Assembly: GCA_028821195.1 (NCBI GenBank)
Contig: JAPPHB010000110.1
Coordinates: forward strand, 1 to 45,068
Direction of reading: 5' to 3'
Length of the DNA stretch: 45,068 nucleotides
From: Gammaproteobacteria bacterium
Lineage (GTDB): Bacteria > Gemmatimonadota > Gemmatimonadetes > Longimicrobiales > Gaopeijiaceae
The notes beneath the pieces were generated by a model. The model saw only the letters and a program-made list of their open reading frames with translations, was not told where the DNA came from and did not search any database. Below are positions 15,711-27,158 of the stretch, one piece after another (within the stretch, counting starts at the first letter, position 1; every line of letters begins with the position of its first letter). The position numbers were made by a program, and so were the translations under genes.

Positions 15711-15731
15711 CTCGCGTATGCTGGACGCGAG
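15711..15731. terminator. Hairpin after the men-tyrS operon
   Basis: CTCGCGT (15711-15717) and ACGCGAG (15725-15731) form a 7-bp perfect stem with a 7-base loop. It lies 20 bases past the tyrS stop and before the DUF5916 gene on the same strand. There is no T run, so it is a possible transcription boundary rather than a clear intrinsic terminator. Confidence 0.35.
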
Positions 15732-15752
15732 AGCCGTTTCCGGTGCCCGGGG

Positions 15753-17027
15753 CTAGCTCAGCGCCACCAGGAAATATCGCTTCTTGCCGACCCTGACGAC
15801 CAGGAAGCGGTCGTGGAGCGGATGCTCGGACCTGACGCGGACGGCGGAGTCGGTTGCGCGCACGCCGTTCAGGTAGACCCCACCGCCCTTGATGAGGCGC
15901 CGTGCCTCGCTGCGGGACTCGGCCATGGCTGCATCGGCCATCAGCACGGCCAGCTCGATGCCGTCCTCTTCCAGCGCCGACCTCGCGAGCCCGGTCGACG
16001 GCACATCCGCAAAGATCTCCTCGATGTCCGCTGGCCCGAGGCCCTCCAGGCTGCCGCCGAACAGCACCCGCGACGCCCGCTCCGCGCGCTCCAGCCCCTC
16101 GGCCCCGTGCACGGTTCGCGTCACCTGGGCAGCGAGCCGGCGCTGCGCGTCCCGACGGTGCGGGTGTTCGGCCACGGCGTGCTCGAGTGCGCCGACGTCG
16201 GGTTCGCCGAGCAGGGTGAAGAGGCGCAGGTAGCGAATCACGTCGGCGTCTTCGGTGTTGAGCCAGAACTGGTAGAACCGGTAGGGAGACGTGCGCTCGG
16301 GGTCGAGCCAGACGGTCCCCTCCTCCGTCTTGCCGAACTTTGCACCCCCCGAAGCGGTGAGCAGCGGGAAGACGATACCATGGCAGCGCGGCCCGCCGAG
16401 TCTGCGCACCAGGTCGATGCCCGCCGTGATGTTGCCCCACTGGTCCGAGCCGCCCATCTGCAGCGTGCAGTCGTAGCGGCGATTGAGCTCCCAGAAGTCG
16501 TAGGACTGAAGCAGCTGGTAGGAGAATTCGGTGAAGGAGATTCCGGACTCCTCGTCCTGGAGGCGCCGCCGGACCGATTCCTTGCGCAGCATCGCGTTGA
16601 CCGAGAAGTGCTTGCCGACGTCGCGCAGGAAATCCACGAAACCGAGCTTGTCCAGCCAGTCGAGGTTGTTCGCCATGCGGGCGGGGTTGGTACGGGACTC
16701 GAAGTCCAGGAAGGCCGCCAGCTGCTTGCGGATCCCATGGGCGTTCTCCTCGGCCTGCGCGCGGTCGAGGAGCAGGCGTTCCTGCGCCTTGCCCGACGGA
16801 TCGCCGATCAGCCCCGTGCCGCCGCCCACGAGCGCGATCGGACAGTGGCCGGCCCGCTGCAGGTGGACGAGCCCCATGATCGGGACGAGCGATCCAACGT
16901 GGAGCGACGATGCGGTGGGGTCGAAGCCGATGTAGCCGGTGACCTGTCCCGCGTCGAGCGCGGCGGCCGCGTGCTCGGTCGCGTCCGCGAGAAGGCCCCG
17001 GCGGCGGAATTCGTCGATCATGTCCAT
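15753..17027 (-). CDS. tyrS: Tyrosine--tRNA ligase
   Basis: This 424-residue class I aminoacyl-tRNA synthetase charges tRNA-Tyr. The HIGH-type motif is HVGS (43-46) in GFDPTASSLHVGSL, as in bacterial TyrRS. The tyrosine pocket is LQSYDFWEL and QMGGSDQWGNI (190-200), the KMSKS-type loop is KFGKT (230-234), and the C-terminal S4 RNA-binding domain is seen in SEARRLIKGGGVYLNGV. The start ATG at 17025-17027 shares one base with the menE stop (TGATG), so a longer frame upstream is rejected. It ends the menaquinone operon and would be cotranscribed with it, an uncommon partner for men genes. Confidence 0.97.
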   Translation of the reverse strand: MDMIDEFRRRGLLADATEHAAAALDAGQVTGYIGFDPTASSLHVGSLVPIMGLVHLQRAGHCPIALVGGGTGLIGDPSGKAQERLLLDRAQAEENAHGIRKQLAAFLDFESRTNPARMANNLDWLDKLGFVDFLRDVGKHFSVNAMLRKESVRRRLQDEESGISFTEFSYQLLQSYDFWELNRRYDCTLQMGGSDQWGNITAGIDLVRRLGGPRCHGIVFPLLTASGGAKFGKTEEGTVWLDPERTSPYRFYQFWLNTEDADVIRYLRLFTLLGEPDVGALEHAVAEHPHRRDAQRRLAAQVTRTVHGAEGLERAERASRVLFGGSLEGLGPADIEEIFADVPSTGLARSALEEDGIELAVLMADAAMAESRSEARRLIKGGGVYLNGVRATDSAVRVRSEHPLHDRFLVVRVGKKRYFLVALS

Positions 17028-18436
17028 CAGTCCGTGGATAGGGTCTCCGTCATTTCCGGGCCGTATCGCTCGGCCACCCGCGCCCGCATCACCTTCCCGG
17101 TCCTGGTCCGCGGCAGCTCGTCTACGACCACGATCCGCCCTGGACGGCGGCCGCGCGCAAGTCGGACGCGGCAGTGCCGCTCGATGTCGGAGGCGGACAC
17201 TCCCGGCCCGTCCCGCTCGACCACGGCCACCACCACCTCGCCCCATTCTTCGCTCGGCACACCGAACACCACCGCCCGGACCACCCCGGGCAGTGTCTCG
17301 ATTACCTGCTCGACCTCGCGGGGACTCACGTTCAGCCCACCACTCACAATGATCGCGTCCTTGCGGCCCTCGATCCAGACGAGTCCGTCGTCGTCCACGC
17401 GGCCGACGTCGCTCGTGACGAACCAGCCGTCGGGGCCCGTGCGCAAGGGTCGGGCGGGGTAGCCCGGTCCGGTGATCGCCACGGTCGCCAGTGTCGGCCC
17501 CCGGACGGACAGCACGTTCCCGGGGCCCACACGCACCTCGATGCCGGGAAGCGGTCGCCCCACGGTGCCGGGAACGCGGCGCGCCAGTTCAGGAGGTGCG
17601 GTGGCGACCTGCGACGCGGTTTCGGTCATGCCCCAGGTCGGGGCAACCGGAAGGCCGGCGCGCCAGGCCTTGTCAAGGAGGGCGGGTGACGACGCCGCGC
17701 CTCCGACGAGGACGCAGCACAGGGTTTCGGGGACCTCGGTCAGACGCGCCAGAATCCTGCGAAGCATGACCGGGACGACGGCCAGGTGCGTCACGTTCCC
17801 GGCGAGCACGGCCCGGGCCACCGCGTCCTCGTCGAACGACGGCCAGAGCCGGACCGATGAACCGTTCATGACGGCCCTCACCACCAGCGACAGGCCACCC
17901 ACGTGGCCGATCGACAGACAGAGTCCCCAGCAGTCGTCCGGGGTGAGCGCCAGTCGGCGCGTGACGGCCGCGGCCGACGCCGCGAAGGCGTCGTGGCCGA
18001 AGCCGATCGCCTTGGGTGCCGCCGACGAGCCCGAGGTGAGCAGGAAAGCGACAACGTGCGGCTCCACGTTGAGCGGGAGTCCGGGTCCGCCGGCGTCGTC
18101 ACCGGGAAAATGGAAACCGGAGTTGTCAATATGTAAAGCAGGGTTGACAATTTGATGGGCATGCGCGATCTCGGCGTCGGTCAGGCCCTCGTGCAGCGGC
18201 ATGGCGATGCAGCCGCTCCTCCACGCGCCGAACAGGGCTGCGATCGTCTGGGGGCCGGGCGTGAGGCACAGCGTAACGAATGCCTGGGAAAGCACGCCGG
18301 TGTCCCGGATGCGATCCGACCAGTCCGTGGCGGCCTCGTCCAGCTCGGCGTAGGTGGAGCGTCCGCCGTCCCAGGTCAGGGCGGTCGCGTCAGGGGTGGT
18401 TGCGGCCCGCTGCCCGAGATCGTGCGCGGGGGTCAA
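17027..18436 (-). CDS. menE: o-Succinylbenzoate--CoA ligase
   Basis: This is a 469-residue adenylate-forming enzyme that activates o-succinylbenzoate with ATP and CoA in menaquinone synthesis. Motifs are FLLTSGSSAAPKAIGF (phosphate loop, with AA where most members have TG), WGMTETASQV, FVTSDVGRVDDDGLVWIEGRKDAIIVSGGLNVSPREVE and the C-terminal PRTRTGKVMR with the catalytic Lys. The best start is TTG at 18434-18436, overlapping the menA stop (TTGA); upstream codons in frame run back into menA and no ATG or GTG fits. Residues 97-105 (VNPALHIDN) are encoded by an AT-rich segment containing an inverted repeat (18123-18150). The gene context makes the MenE assignment firm. Confidence 0.9.
   Translation of the reverse strand: MTPAHDLGQRAATTPDATALTWDGGRSTYAELDEAATDWSDRIRDTGVLSQAFVTLCLTPGPQTIAALFGAWRSGCIAMPLHEGLTDAEIAHAHQIVNPALHIDNSGFHFPGDDAGGPGLPLNVEPHVVAFLLTSGSSAAPKAIGFGHDAFAASAAAVTRRLALTPDDCWGLCLSIGHVGGLSLVVRAVMNGSSVRLWPSFDEDAVARAVLAGNVTHLAVVPVMLRRILARLTEVPETLCCVLVGGAASSPALLDKAWRAGLPVAPTWGMTETASQVATAPPELARRVPGTVGRPLPGIEVRVGPGNVLSVRGPTLATVAITGPGYPARPLRTGPDGWFVTSDVGRVDDDGLVWIEGRKDAIIVSGGLNVSPREVEQVIETLPGVVRAVVFGVPSEEWGEVVVAVVERDGPGVSASDIERHCRVRLARGRRPGRIVVVDELPRTRTGKVMRARVAERYGPEMTETLSTD
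18123..18150. repeat. AT-rich inverted repeat inside menE
   Basis: TTGTCAA (18123-18129) and TTGACAA (18144-18150) form an inverted repeat around a nested operator-like 18-mer, TGTAAAGCAGGGTTGACA (18132-18149). The region stands out as AT-rich in a GC-rich gene and uses the TTA Leu codon. The 18-mer differs at two positions, after reverse complement, from the palindrome at 38379-38396. Confidence 0.4.
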
Positions 18437-19341
18437 GGCGACCCGAGGAGAATGCCGACCGCGAGCCCCGCCCCGTAGAACGCGACTCCGCGGGCCGTCT
18501 GCCCCAACGCGGGGTTGAGGGTGCGCCGGTCGACGCCGGGCTCGCGGATCACGGCCGCGACCCGCGATGCGGCCGGAATGCACGGCAGCCACCCGGCCAG
18601 CGACAGGAGCGTCCAGGGCGACCACCCCATCGCCGCAATCCCCGTGATCGGCACGGCCGTCGCCACCGCGAGGCAAACGAAGTACTGCACCACGCTGAAA
18701 CGGTCGCCGAACCGCACGGCAAGGGTGCGCTTCCCGGCTGCTCCGTCGGTCTCGCGGTCACGGTGGTTGTTCACGACCAGGATCGCCGTGCTGAAGGCCC
18801 CCATCCCCACGCCCCCGACGATCGCGTCGGCCGACCAGGCGAGCGCCTGCACGTAGTACGTACCGGCGGTGGCCGCGAGCCCGAAGAAGATGAAGACTCC
18901 CACGTCCCCGAGACCGTGATAGGACAGCGGATACGGTCCCCCCGTGTACCCGACGGCGAACGCCAGCGACAGCAGCCCGATCACCGCGACCGGCCAGCCG
19001 CCGACCGCCACCAGGTACACGCCGATGAGAAACGCCGCCACCATCGTCAGCGCCATGCCGCGCCAAACCGACTTGGGCGACAGCAGGCCGGCCTGCGTGA
19101 CGCGGACGGGCCCGAGCCGTTCGGCGGTGTCGCTGCCCTTGAAGAAATCGTAGTAGTCGTTGGCCAGGTTGGTCGCGATCTGGATGAGCAGGCCTCCGGC
19201 CAGCGCCGCCACGGCCGGTCCCGCGGCGAACTGGCCGTCGGCGGCCGCAAAGCCCGTGCCCGCCACCACCGGAGCGGACGCCGCCGTGAGCGTGCGCGGC
19301 CGCGTGGCGAGGATCCAGGCTCTGGTGCGGGTCGCGGTCAC
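18433..19341 (-). CDS. menA: 1,4-Dihydroxy-2-naphthoate polyprenyltransferase
   Basis: This 302-residue inner-membrane UbiA-family prenyltransferase attaches the polyprenyl chain to 1,4-dihydroxy-2-naphthoate, giving demethylmenaquinone. The first Asp-rich motif is NDYYDFFKGSD (61-71) and the second is NNHRDRETD (near 190), both needed for Mg-diphosphate binding; GLLSPKSV and YTGGPYPLSYHGLGD are also typical of MenA. Eight or nine membrane segments are apparent. The gene starts 10 bases after menB ends and its stop overlaps the menE start. Confidence 0.95.
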   Translation of the reverse strand: MTATRTRAWILATRPRTLTAASAPVVAGTGFAAADGQFAAGPAVAALAGGLLIQIATNLANDYYDFFKGSDTAERLGPVRVTQAGLLSPKSVWRGMALTMVAAFLIGVYLVAVGGWPVAVIGLLSLAFAVGYTGGPYPLSYHGLGDVGVFIFFGLAATAGTYYVQALAWSADAIVGGVGMGAFSTAILVVNNHRDRETDGAAGKRTLAVRFGDRFSVVQYFVCLAVATAVPITGIAAMGWSPWTLLSLAGWLPCIPAASRVAAVIREPGVDRRTLNPALGQTARGVAFYGAGLAVGILLGSP

Positions 19342-19351
19342 AGCCGGCCCG

Positions 19352-20187
<836 letters not shown>

Positions 20188-20191
<4 letters not shown>

Positions 20192-22101
20192 GGCGTCTCC
20201 CGGTTCAAAAGCTCGTTCACGCTCCGGCCCACCTCCGCCTGGACACGGCGGTGGCTACGCCGGTTTCGTTCGCGGTCGGTGCGGACCCGGATCACTTCCG
20301 CGCCCCGGCGCCCCACGGCTTCCGCGACCGCTTCCGCCAACTCCTGCGGGTTCGCCGCGTCCGTGAAGGGCAGGCCGTACATCCGTGCCGCGTGCCGGAA
20401 GTCAAGCCCGTGTGGCGTCGCGAAGTAGGGCGTGAAGACCGGCTCGAAGTCGCGGATCGGAAGCATGTGAAAGATGCCGCCTCCGTCGTTGTCGACCAAG
20501 ACGAACACGACGTTCAGATCCCCGTCGCGGGCCGCGAGGAGACCGTTCATGTCGTGGTAGAAGGCAAGATCGCCGAGCAGCGCGACCACGGGGCCCGCGC
20601 CTCCGGCAGCGCACCCCAGGGCCGACGAGACGATGCCATCGATCCCGCTCGCACCGCGGTTTCCCAGGACCTGAAGGCCGCGCGCCGCGGGGCGGCCGTA
20701 CGCGTCCACGTCCCGGACGGGCATGGACGACGAGACGAACAGAGTCGCGCCCGGGGGCAGGGCGCTCACCGCCGCCGCCGCATAGGCACCCTCGTTGTCA
20801 GCGTCCCCGGACCGTGCCTCGACGGCCTCCCAGGAAGCTGCCTCGATATCCGTCCAGCGGCGCGCCCAGCGAAGCCGCGAGGAGGAGGGGGGCTCGGGGC
20901 CGCCGTCGCCGTCGCCGCCGCCATCGTCACGCGCCAGGCGGTCGAGCACGCGCGACGCCGGGGCACGCAGATAGTGGTCAGCGAGACCCTGGTGGTCCTT
21001 GCGATGCGTCCCGTCGTCGATCACGATGTGCGTCGCGCGCGCCCATGTGGCCAGGGCCGTTTCCAGGACCCGGGAGGTCGGCGTGCGCCCTACCCGGATG
21101 ATCAGGTCCGGGCCGAGGCGCTCGACCACTTCGGGGACGCGGAGGAAATGGTCGTACGCTCCCAGGATGGGCGCGTCGCCGAGCTCGCCCATGCCGCTTG
21201 CAAAACGCGCGCCGGACAGCGGATCCGCCAGTGTGGGAATGTGCCTGTGCACCGCGCACCGTACCACCGCCGGCCCGTCCAGTCCCGGATCGCACACAGG
21301 TCCCGCGACGAGCACGGGACGGCGCGCAGCCGCCAGCTGGCGTCCAACCAGGGTATCGCGATCGGACCCCCGCACACGCCCCGCCGGCCGGGGTCGCCAC
21401 GAACCGGGCTCGGCCGCCTCCGCCTCTGCAACGCGCTCCAATTCGGATTCCGACGGCCGGGGTTCCTCGTCGCCCGGCCCCCGCAGAGCCAGCCCCTCCG
21501 GCGACCCTGGTTGCAGAGGCTTGTCGAACGGCACGTTGAGGTGAACGGGCCCGCCGGGCGGACCCAGCGCGTGCTGCACCGCCCTGTGAACCGTGTGGAT
21601 CATCGATCGAGGTCCCGTACTTTGCAGCTCGCCCTGCGACGGAAGCGGCAGGTCCGCCTCGAAGCGCACGCGGCTACCGAAGATGCCCGGCTGGAGGATC
21701 GTCTGATTCGCATCCGCGCCCCTCATCGCGGGCGGCCGGTCGGCTGTGACCAGGATCAGCGGAAGATCGGACTGGTCGGCCTCGATCACTGCCGGCAACA
21801 GGTTGCCTACCGCCGTGCCCGACGTCGTCACCACAGCCGCGGGTCCCAGATGGCTCCGTCCGTACCCAACCGCGAAGTAGCCCGCCGAACGCTCGTCCAT
21901 GTGTGCGCGGGCGCGCATGCCGGGGAGTGACCGGGCCGCGAGGACAAGGGGCGCCGACCGGGACCCCGGGGTGATCTCAACCTCCTCCAGGCCGTACTCG
22001 GCAAGGGTACGGAGGATGGCCTGTGCCCACGCGAGGTTGAGTTCCCCGCCGGTCACGCCTGGCAGTGCCGGGGGGATTTTGTCCACGGGCTGCTCGCTCA
22101 C
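20188..22101 (-). CDS. menD: 2-Succinyl-5-enolpyruvyl-6-hydroxy-3-cyclohexene-1-carboxylate synthase
   Basis: This 637-residue thiamine-diphosphate enzyme condenses isochorismate with the succinic semialdehyde unit from 2-oxoglutarate. The N-terminal pyrimidine-binding part has [21 protein letters not shown] and [28 protein letters not shown]. The cofactor region is [17 protein letters not shown], then [12 protein letters not shown] with [13 protein letters not shown]. The GTG at 22099-22101 is the preferred start, overlapping the menF stop as GTGA. It is slightly longer than E. coli MenD (about 556 residues), with extra acidic or Pro/Gly-rich linkers near residues 190-215 and 390. Confidence 0.95.
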
Positions 22102-23540
22102 CCCGAGCCGGTGGCGGCCCCGGAGGCGATTCCGGCACGCGCCATCGCCCGGAGCACCGGCTCGAACTTGAGTTCGGTTTCCTCCCATTCAAGGGCCGGA
22201 TCCGACCCCGCCACGATCCCGCCACCCGCAAAGAGACGCCAGCGCGAACCAGTACCCACCGCCGAACGCAACGCAGGCACGAAGATCCCCTTGCCGTCGG
22301 AGGCGAACCAGCCCACGGGCCCGGCGTACCATCCGCGGTCGAACACCTCGCTCTCCGTGAGGATCGACCGCGCAACGTTGCGGGGCATGCCGCACACAGC
22401 CGGTGTGGGGTGCAGTGAAGCGAGAATGTCGAGGAGGGTCAGAGCGTCCGGGATCTTCGCGGCGATTTTGGTCTCCAGGTGCTGGATTCGCGCGAGCGTC
22501 AGGACGTGAGGTGCGACATCGCGTCGCACGGTGCACCCGAGCGCGGACAGCCTTGCCACCATGTCCCGTACCGCGAAGTCGTGCTCGGCACGGTCCTTGT
22601 CGCTGTTGTAGAGTTCGCGGGCAAGCTGCGCGGTCTCGACGGAGTTGGCGCCCACGGCGATGCTGCCCGCCACCGCCGTCGAGCGCACGACGCCATTCAC
22701 GACGGTCGCGATCGTCTCGGGCGCCGCCCCCACGAGGGCCGAACCCGGTTCCGGCTCGAAGAGGAACACGTGGCTGCCATGGTTCTCCTCCCAGAGGGCC
22801 ATCACCAGATCCAGAGGTTCGACCGGATGGGGCTGGTCCACTTCCATCGTCCGGGCGAGCACGACCTTTTCGGCCTGGCCGTCCCTGATCCGCCGCAGCG
22901 TGCCCGACACCATTCGGTGCCAGATGGCGCGTTCGAGCGTTGACGCGGCCAACCTCGCTCCGGACGCCGCCAGGCCCATGTACGGATGGACGGCGCGTGC
23001 GCGCGTCGCTCCTGCGCTTACAGCCCGCGCCCATGCGTCCCACTTGCGCCGCGCCTCGGTCCGGCCACGTCCACGGACCACCAAGGCATACTTCCGCGTG
23101 ACCGGATTATGCTCCAACTCCGCCTCGGGAAGGTGGAACAGCGCCGGAGGGAACGACGCCCACATGCGATCACCGCTCTGTCGCGGCCCGAAGGCGAAGC
23201 CGCCGAACAAGCGCGAACGCCCGCCGTCCCCGATGCCACCGAAGATCCCGGCAGCCTGATCCTGCACGGCCTGGAAACGGCACGGCTCGGTGGCCTCCAA
23301 GGCCCGGCCGGCGTCTCCGGCGCGCAGTCCGGCATCTTGAGACAACGTTTCTGCACAGCCGGGGACATTGATCTCCCGGACAACCCCCGTGTGGGCGATC
23401 CAGCGATCGCCCAATGCCCAGAAACCCCGGGCTCCACCTTCGCCTGCGGAAAGCAGCGCCGCCGGCGAGCAGGCGTCGACTTCCCGCCGTACCTGGTGGA
23501 TTCGCGGTCCGTGCACGGACCGCGACACGGGTTGCGTCAA
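22098..23540 (-). CDS. menF: Isochorismate synthase
   Basis: This 480-residue chorismate-binding enzyme converts chorismate to isochorismate, the entry step to menaquinone. The C-terminal two thirds carry the family pattern: GQAEKVVLART with the catalytic base Lys, LFEPEPGSALVGAAPETI, LASLHPTPAVCGMPRNVA, and GWYAGPVGWF followed by GGGIVAGSDPALEWEETELK. A salicylate synthase or EntC-type enzyme is the alternative, but the direct coupling to menD supports MenF. The start ATG overlaps the stop of the upstream lipoprotein gene by 4 bases. Confidence 0.95.
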   Translation of the reverse strand: MTQPVSRSVHGPRIHQVRREVDACSPAALLSAGEGGARGFWALGDRWIAHTGVVREINVPGCAETLSQDAGLRAGDAGRALEATEPCRFQAVQDQAAGIFGGIGDGGRSRLFGGFAFGPRQSGDRMWASFPPALFHLPEAELEHNPVTRKYALVVRGRGRTEARRKWDAWARAVSAGATRARAVHPYMGLAASGARLAASTLERAIWHRMVSGTLRRIRDGQAEKVVLARTMEVDQPHPVEPLDLVMALWEENHGSHVFLFEPEPGSALVGAAPETIATVVNGVVRSTAVAGSIAVGANSVETAQLARELYNSDKDRAEHDFAVRDMVARLSALGCTVRRDVAPHVLTLARIQHLETKIAAKIPDALTLLDILASLHPTPAVCGMPRNVARSILTESEVFDRGWYAGPVGWFASDGKGIFVPALRSAVGTGSRWRLFAGGGIVAGSDPALEWEETELKFEPVLRAMARAGIASGAATGSG

Positions 23541-24034
23541 ACGACCCCTTCGAGCACGAACTGCTCCTGGTCCTGGGTCGGCCCGACCACATTGTTGACG
23601 CCGCAGCCCGCCAACAGCACGCGGGCGTCGGCCTTGCCACTGTCCGAGGGCGCGATCGTCTCCACACCCTCCGCAGGCTGCTCGTCGCTCAGTCCGCCGA
23701 GTATGCTGATGTCGTGGTCGGCCACCCTCGAGGCCACCACACGGAGGTTGGTCTCACCCGTGCCGGGGTTGTCAAAGGCCGTCGCCGTGAGAATATCGTG
23801 GTACGCGTTGCCGGTCAGAAGCTGGGTGCCCAGCCCCGAGGTCTGCTTGCGGCCCCGCACGAAGCCGGTGTCCTTGTTGCCGTCCTCGATCGTGTACCCC
23901 AGGATGTTCAACTGGGCTACGGCACACTCGTAGGCGTCGTCTTTTCCCGGCGGCGCAACGCCATGGAAGGACACGGGCGCGGTGGAGCAGCCCATGAGAA
24001 GAATGACGGTTCCGAGTCCGAGTGATCTCGTCAT
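23537..24034 (-). CDS. Small lipoprotein heading the men operon, function unknown
   Basis: This is a 165-residue protein with a short signal peptide and lipobox (VILLMGC, Cys16). The mature part has alternating strand-like segments (AYECAVAQLNILGYTIEDGNKDTGFVRG, then TNLRVVASRV), resembling small exported proteins of unknown function; I recognise no family. GAGGAG lies 9 bases before the ATG, a good ribosome-binding site. It overlaps menF by 4 bases, so it is the first gene of the men operon. Its role in quinone metabolism, if any, is not visible from sequence. Confidence 0.8.
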   Translation of the reverse strand: MTRSLGLGTVILLMGCSTAPVSFHGVAPPGKDDAYECAVAQLNILGYTIEDGNKDTGFVRGRKQTSGLGTQLLTGNAYHDILTATAFDNPGTGETNLRVVASRVADHDISILGGLSDEQPAEGVETIAPSDSGKADARVLLAGCGVNNVVGPTQDQEQFVLEGVV

Positions 24035-24202
24035 TTCAGTTAGCTCCTCTGCCCGCAGGTAAAGCGCACGGCGCCGCTAGAGAGAAGGTCGCCGCCGCGG
24101 GTAGGAGCGTCAACCTGAATGCGCCTTGCGAAGTAGTGTGCGAACCGCGGAAGACAGTGCACGCTTTCTGGCCCCACGTCATCCCATAACATATGTTTAC
24201 GC

Positions 24203-26526
<2,324 letters not shown>

Positions 26527-26530
<4 letters not shown>

Positions 26531-26961
26531 ACGGTGTGCGGAGACCACGGTATGGAGCCGTCATGCTGTATCTCGCCATCTGCGCGGTTGGCATCTGCGC
26601 AATCACCCCGGCAGGCTGCGCCACTCATTCGGCCACCTCCGCCCGTTCGCGCGGGGCTGACGTCATCACGGGGCCGGAAGCCCGCGAGACCAGCGCCAAC
26701 GACGCCTTCGAGGTGGTCCGGCTGCTCCGCCCCGCGTGGCTTCGTTCCCGGGCGGCGCCTTCGCTAAGCAATCCCGAGGCCACCTACGCAAGGATCTATG
26801 TGGATAACGTGCCGATGGCGGGAGGCACGCGCGATCTGCGCAACATCGCCACCGGAGACATTCAGGAGATCCGCTACCTCAGTCCCACCGAGGCCACTAC
26901 CAGATTCGGCACGGGACACTCGGGCGGGGTGATCATGGTGAGGACGCGGCGCGGAGGCTGA
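26527..26961 (+). CDS. Small lipoprotein resembling a free-standing TonB-receptor plug fragment
   Basis: This is a 144-residue protein if begun at the GTG overlapping the ppk1 stop (GTGA), or 132 residues from the ATG at 26563. A hydrophobic segment, LYLAICAVGICAITPAGC, ends in a likely lipoprotein Cys. The C-terminal ~60 residues (ARIYVDNVPMAGGTR, LRNIATGDIQEIRYLSP, EATTRFGTGHSGGVIMVRTRRG) line up with the plug-domain core of the SusC protein downstream (IFVDGVRVDN, LNDVERIEVIKGP, AATLYGTEASNGVIQIFTKRG). No barrel follows. It may be an accessory to TonB receptors or a repurposed plug. The coupling to ppk1 is positional only. Confidence 0.7.
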
Positions 26962-27017
26962 GCCCCGGTCAGGCCAGCCCGCTCTTCGGCCCACCAAGGC
27001 CGTCGGCAAGGTTTTGC

Positions 27018-27046
27018 TTGCGATTGCAATCTCCGCGACTCATAAT
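27018..27046 (+). promoter_or_regulatory. Likely promoter of the SusC/SusD/peptidase operon
   Basis: TTGCGA (27018-27023), a 17-base spacer and CATAAT (27041-27046) lie in the only strongly AT-rich non-coding stretch of this region (27010-27090). It precedes a run of six same-strand genes, which fits the main promoter of the operon. A further AT-rich tract (27066-27090) could hold a second start. Confidence 0.45.
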
Positions 27047-27094
27047 TGTACTGCACTTCGGTGTACTAATCTGGATTCTATTTTTTATGTAGCC

Positions 27095-27130
27095 GTGCCG
27101 CGGTGAGGCCACCCGGCGGCAGCGCGGCAC
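27095..27130 (+). promoter_or_regulatory. Leader hairpin before susC-like gene
   Basis: GTGCCGCG (27095-27102) pairs perfectly with CGCGGCAC (27123-27130) over a 20-base GC-rich loop. It ends 17 bases before the GGAGG ribosome-binding site (27148-27152) of the SusC gene. It may stabilise the mRNA or modulate translation. No known regulatory RNA is recognised. Confidence 0.35.
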
Positions 27131-27158
27131 CTCGTTGTCCCGTCACTGGAGGTGCGCG

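Noticed and set aside
20251..21930. 559-codon plus-strand frame opposite menD
   Set aside because: MenD motifs are intact on the minus strand; the opposite frame is Arg/Pro/Gly-rich, as expected from GC bias.
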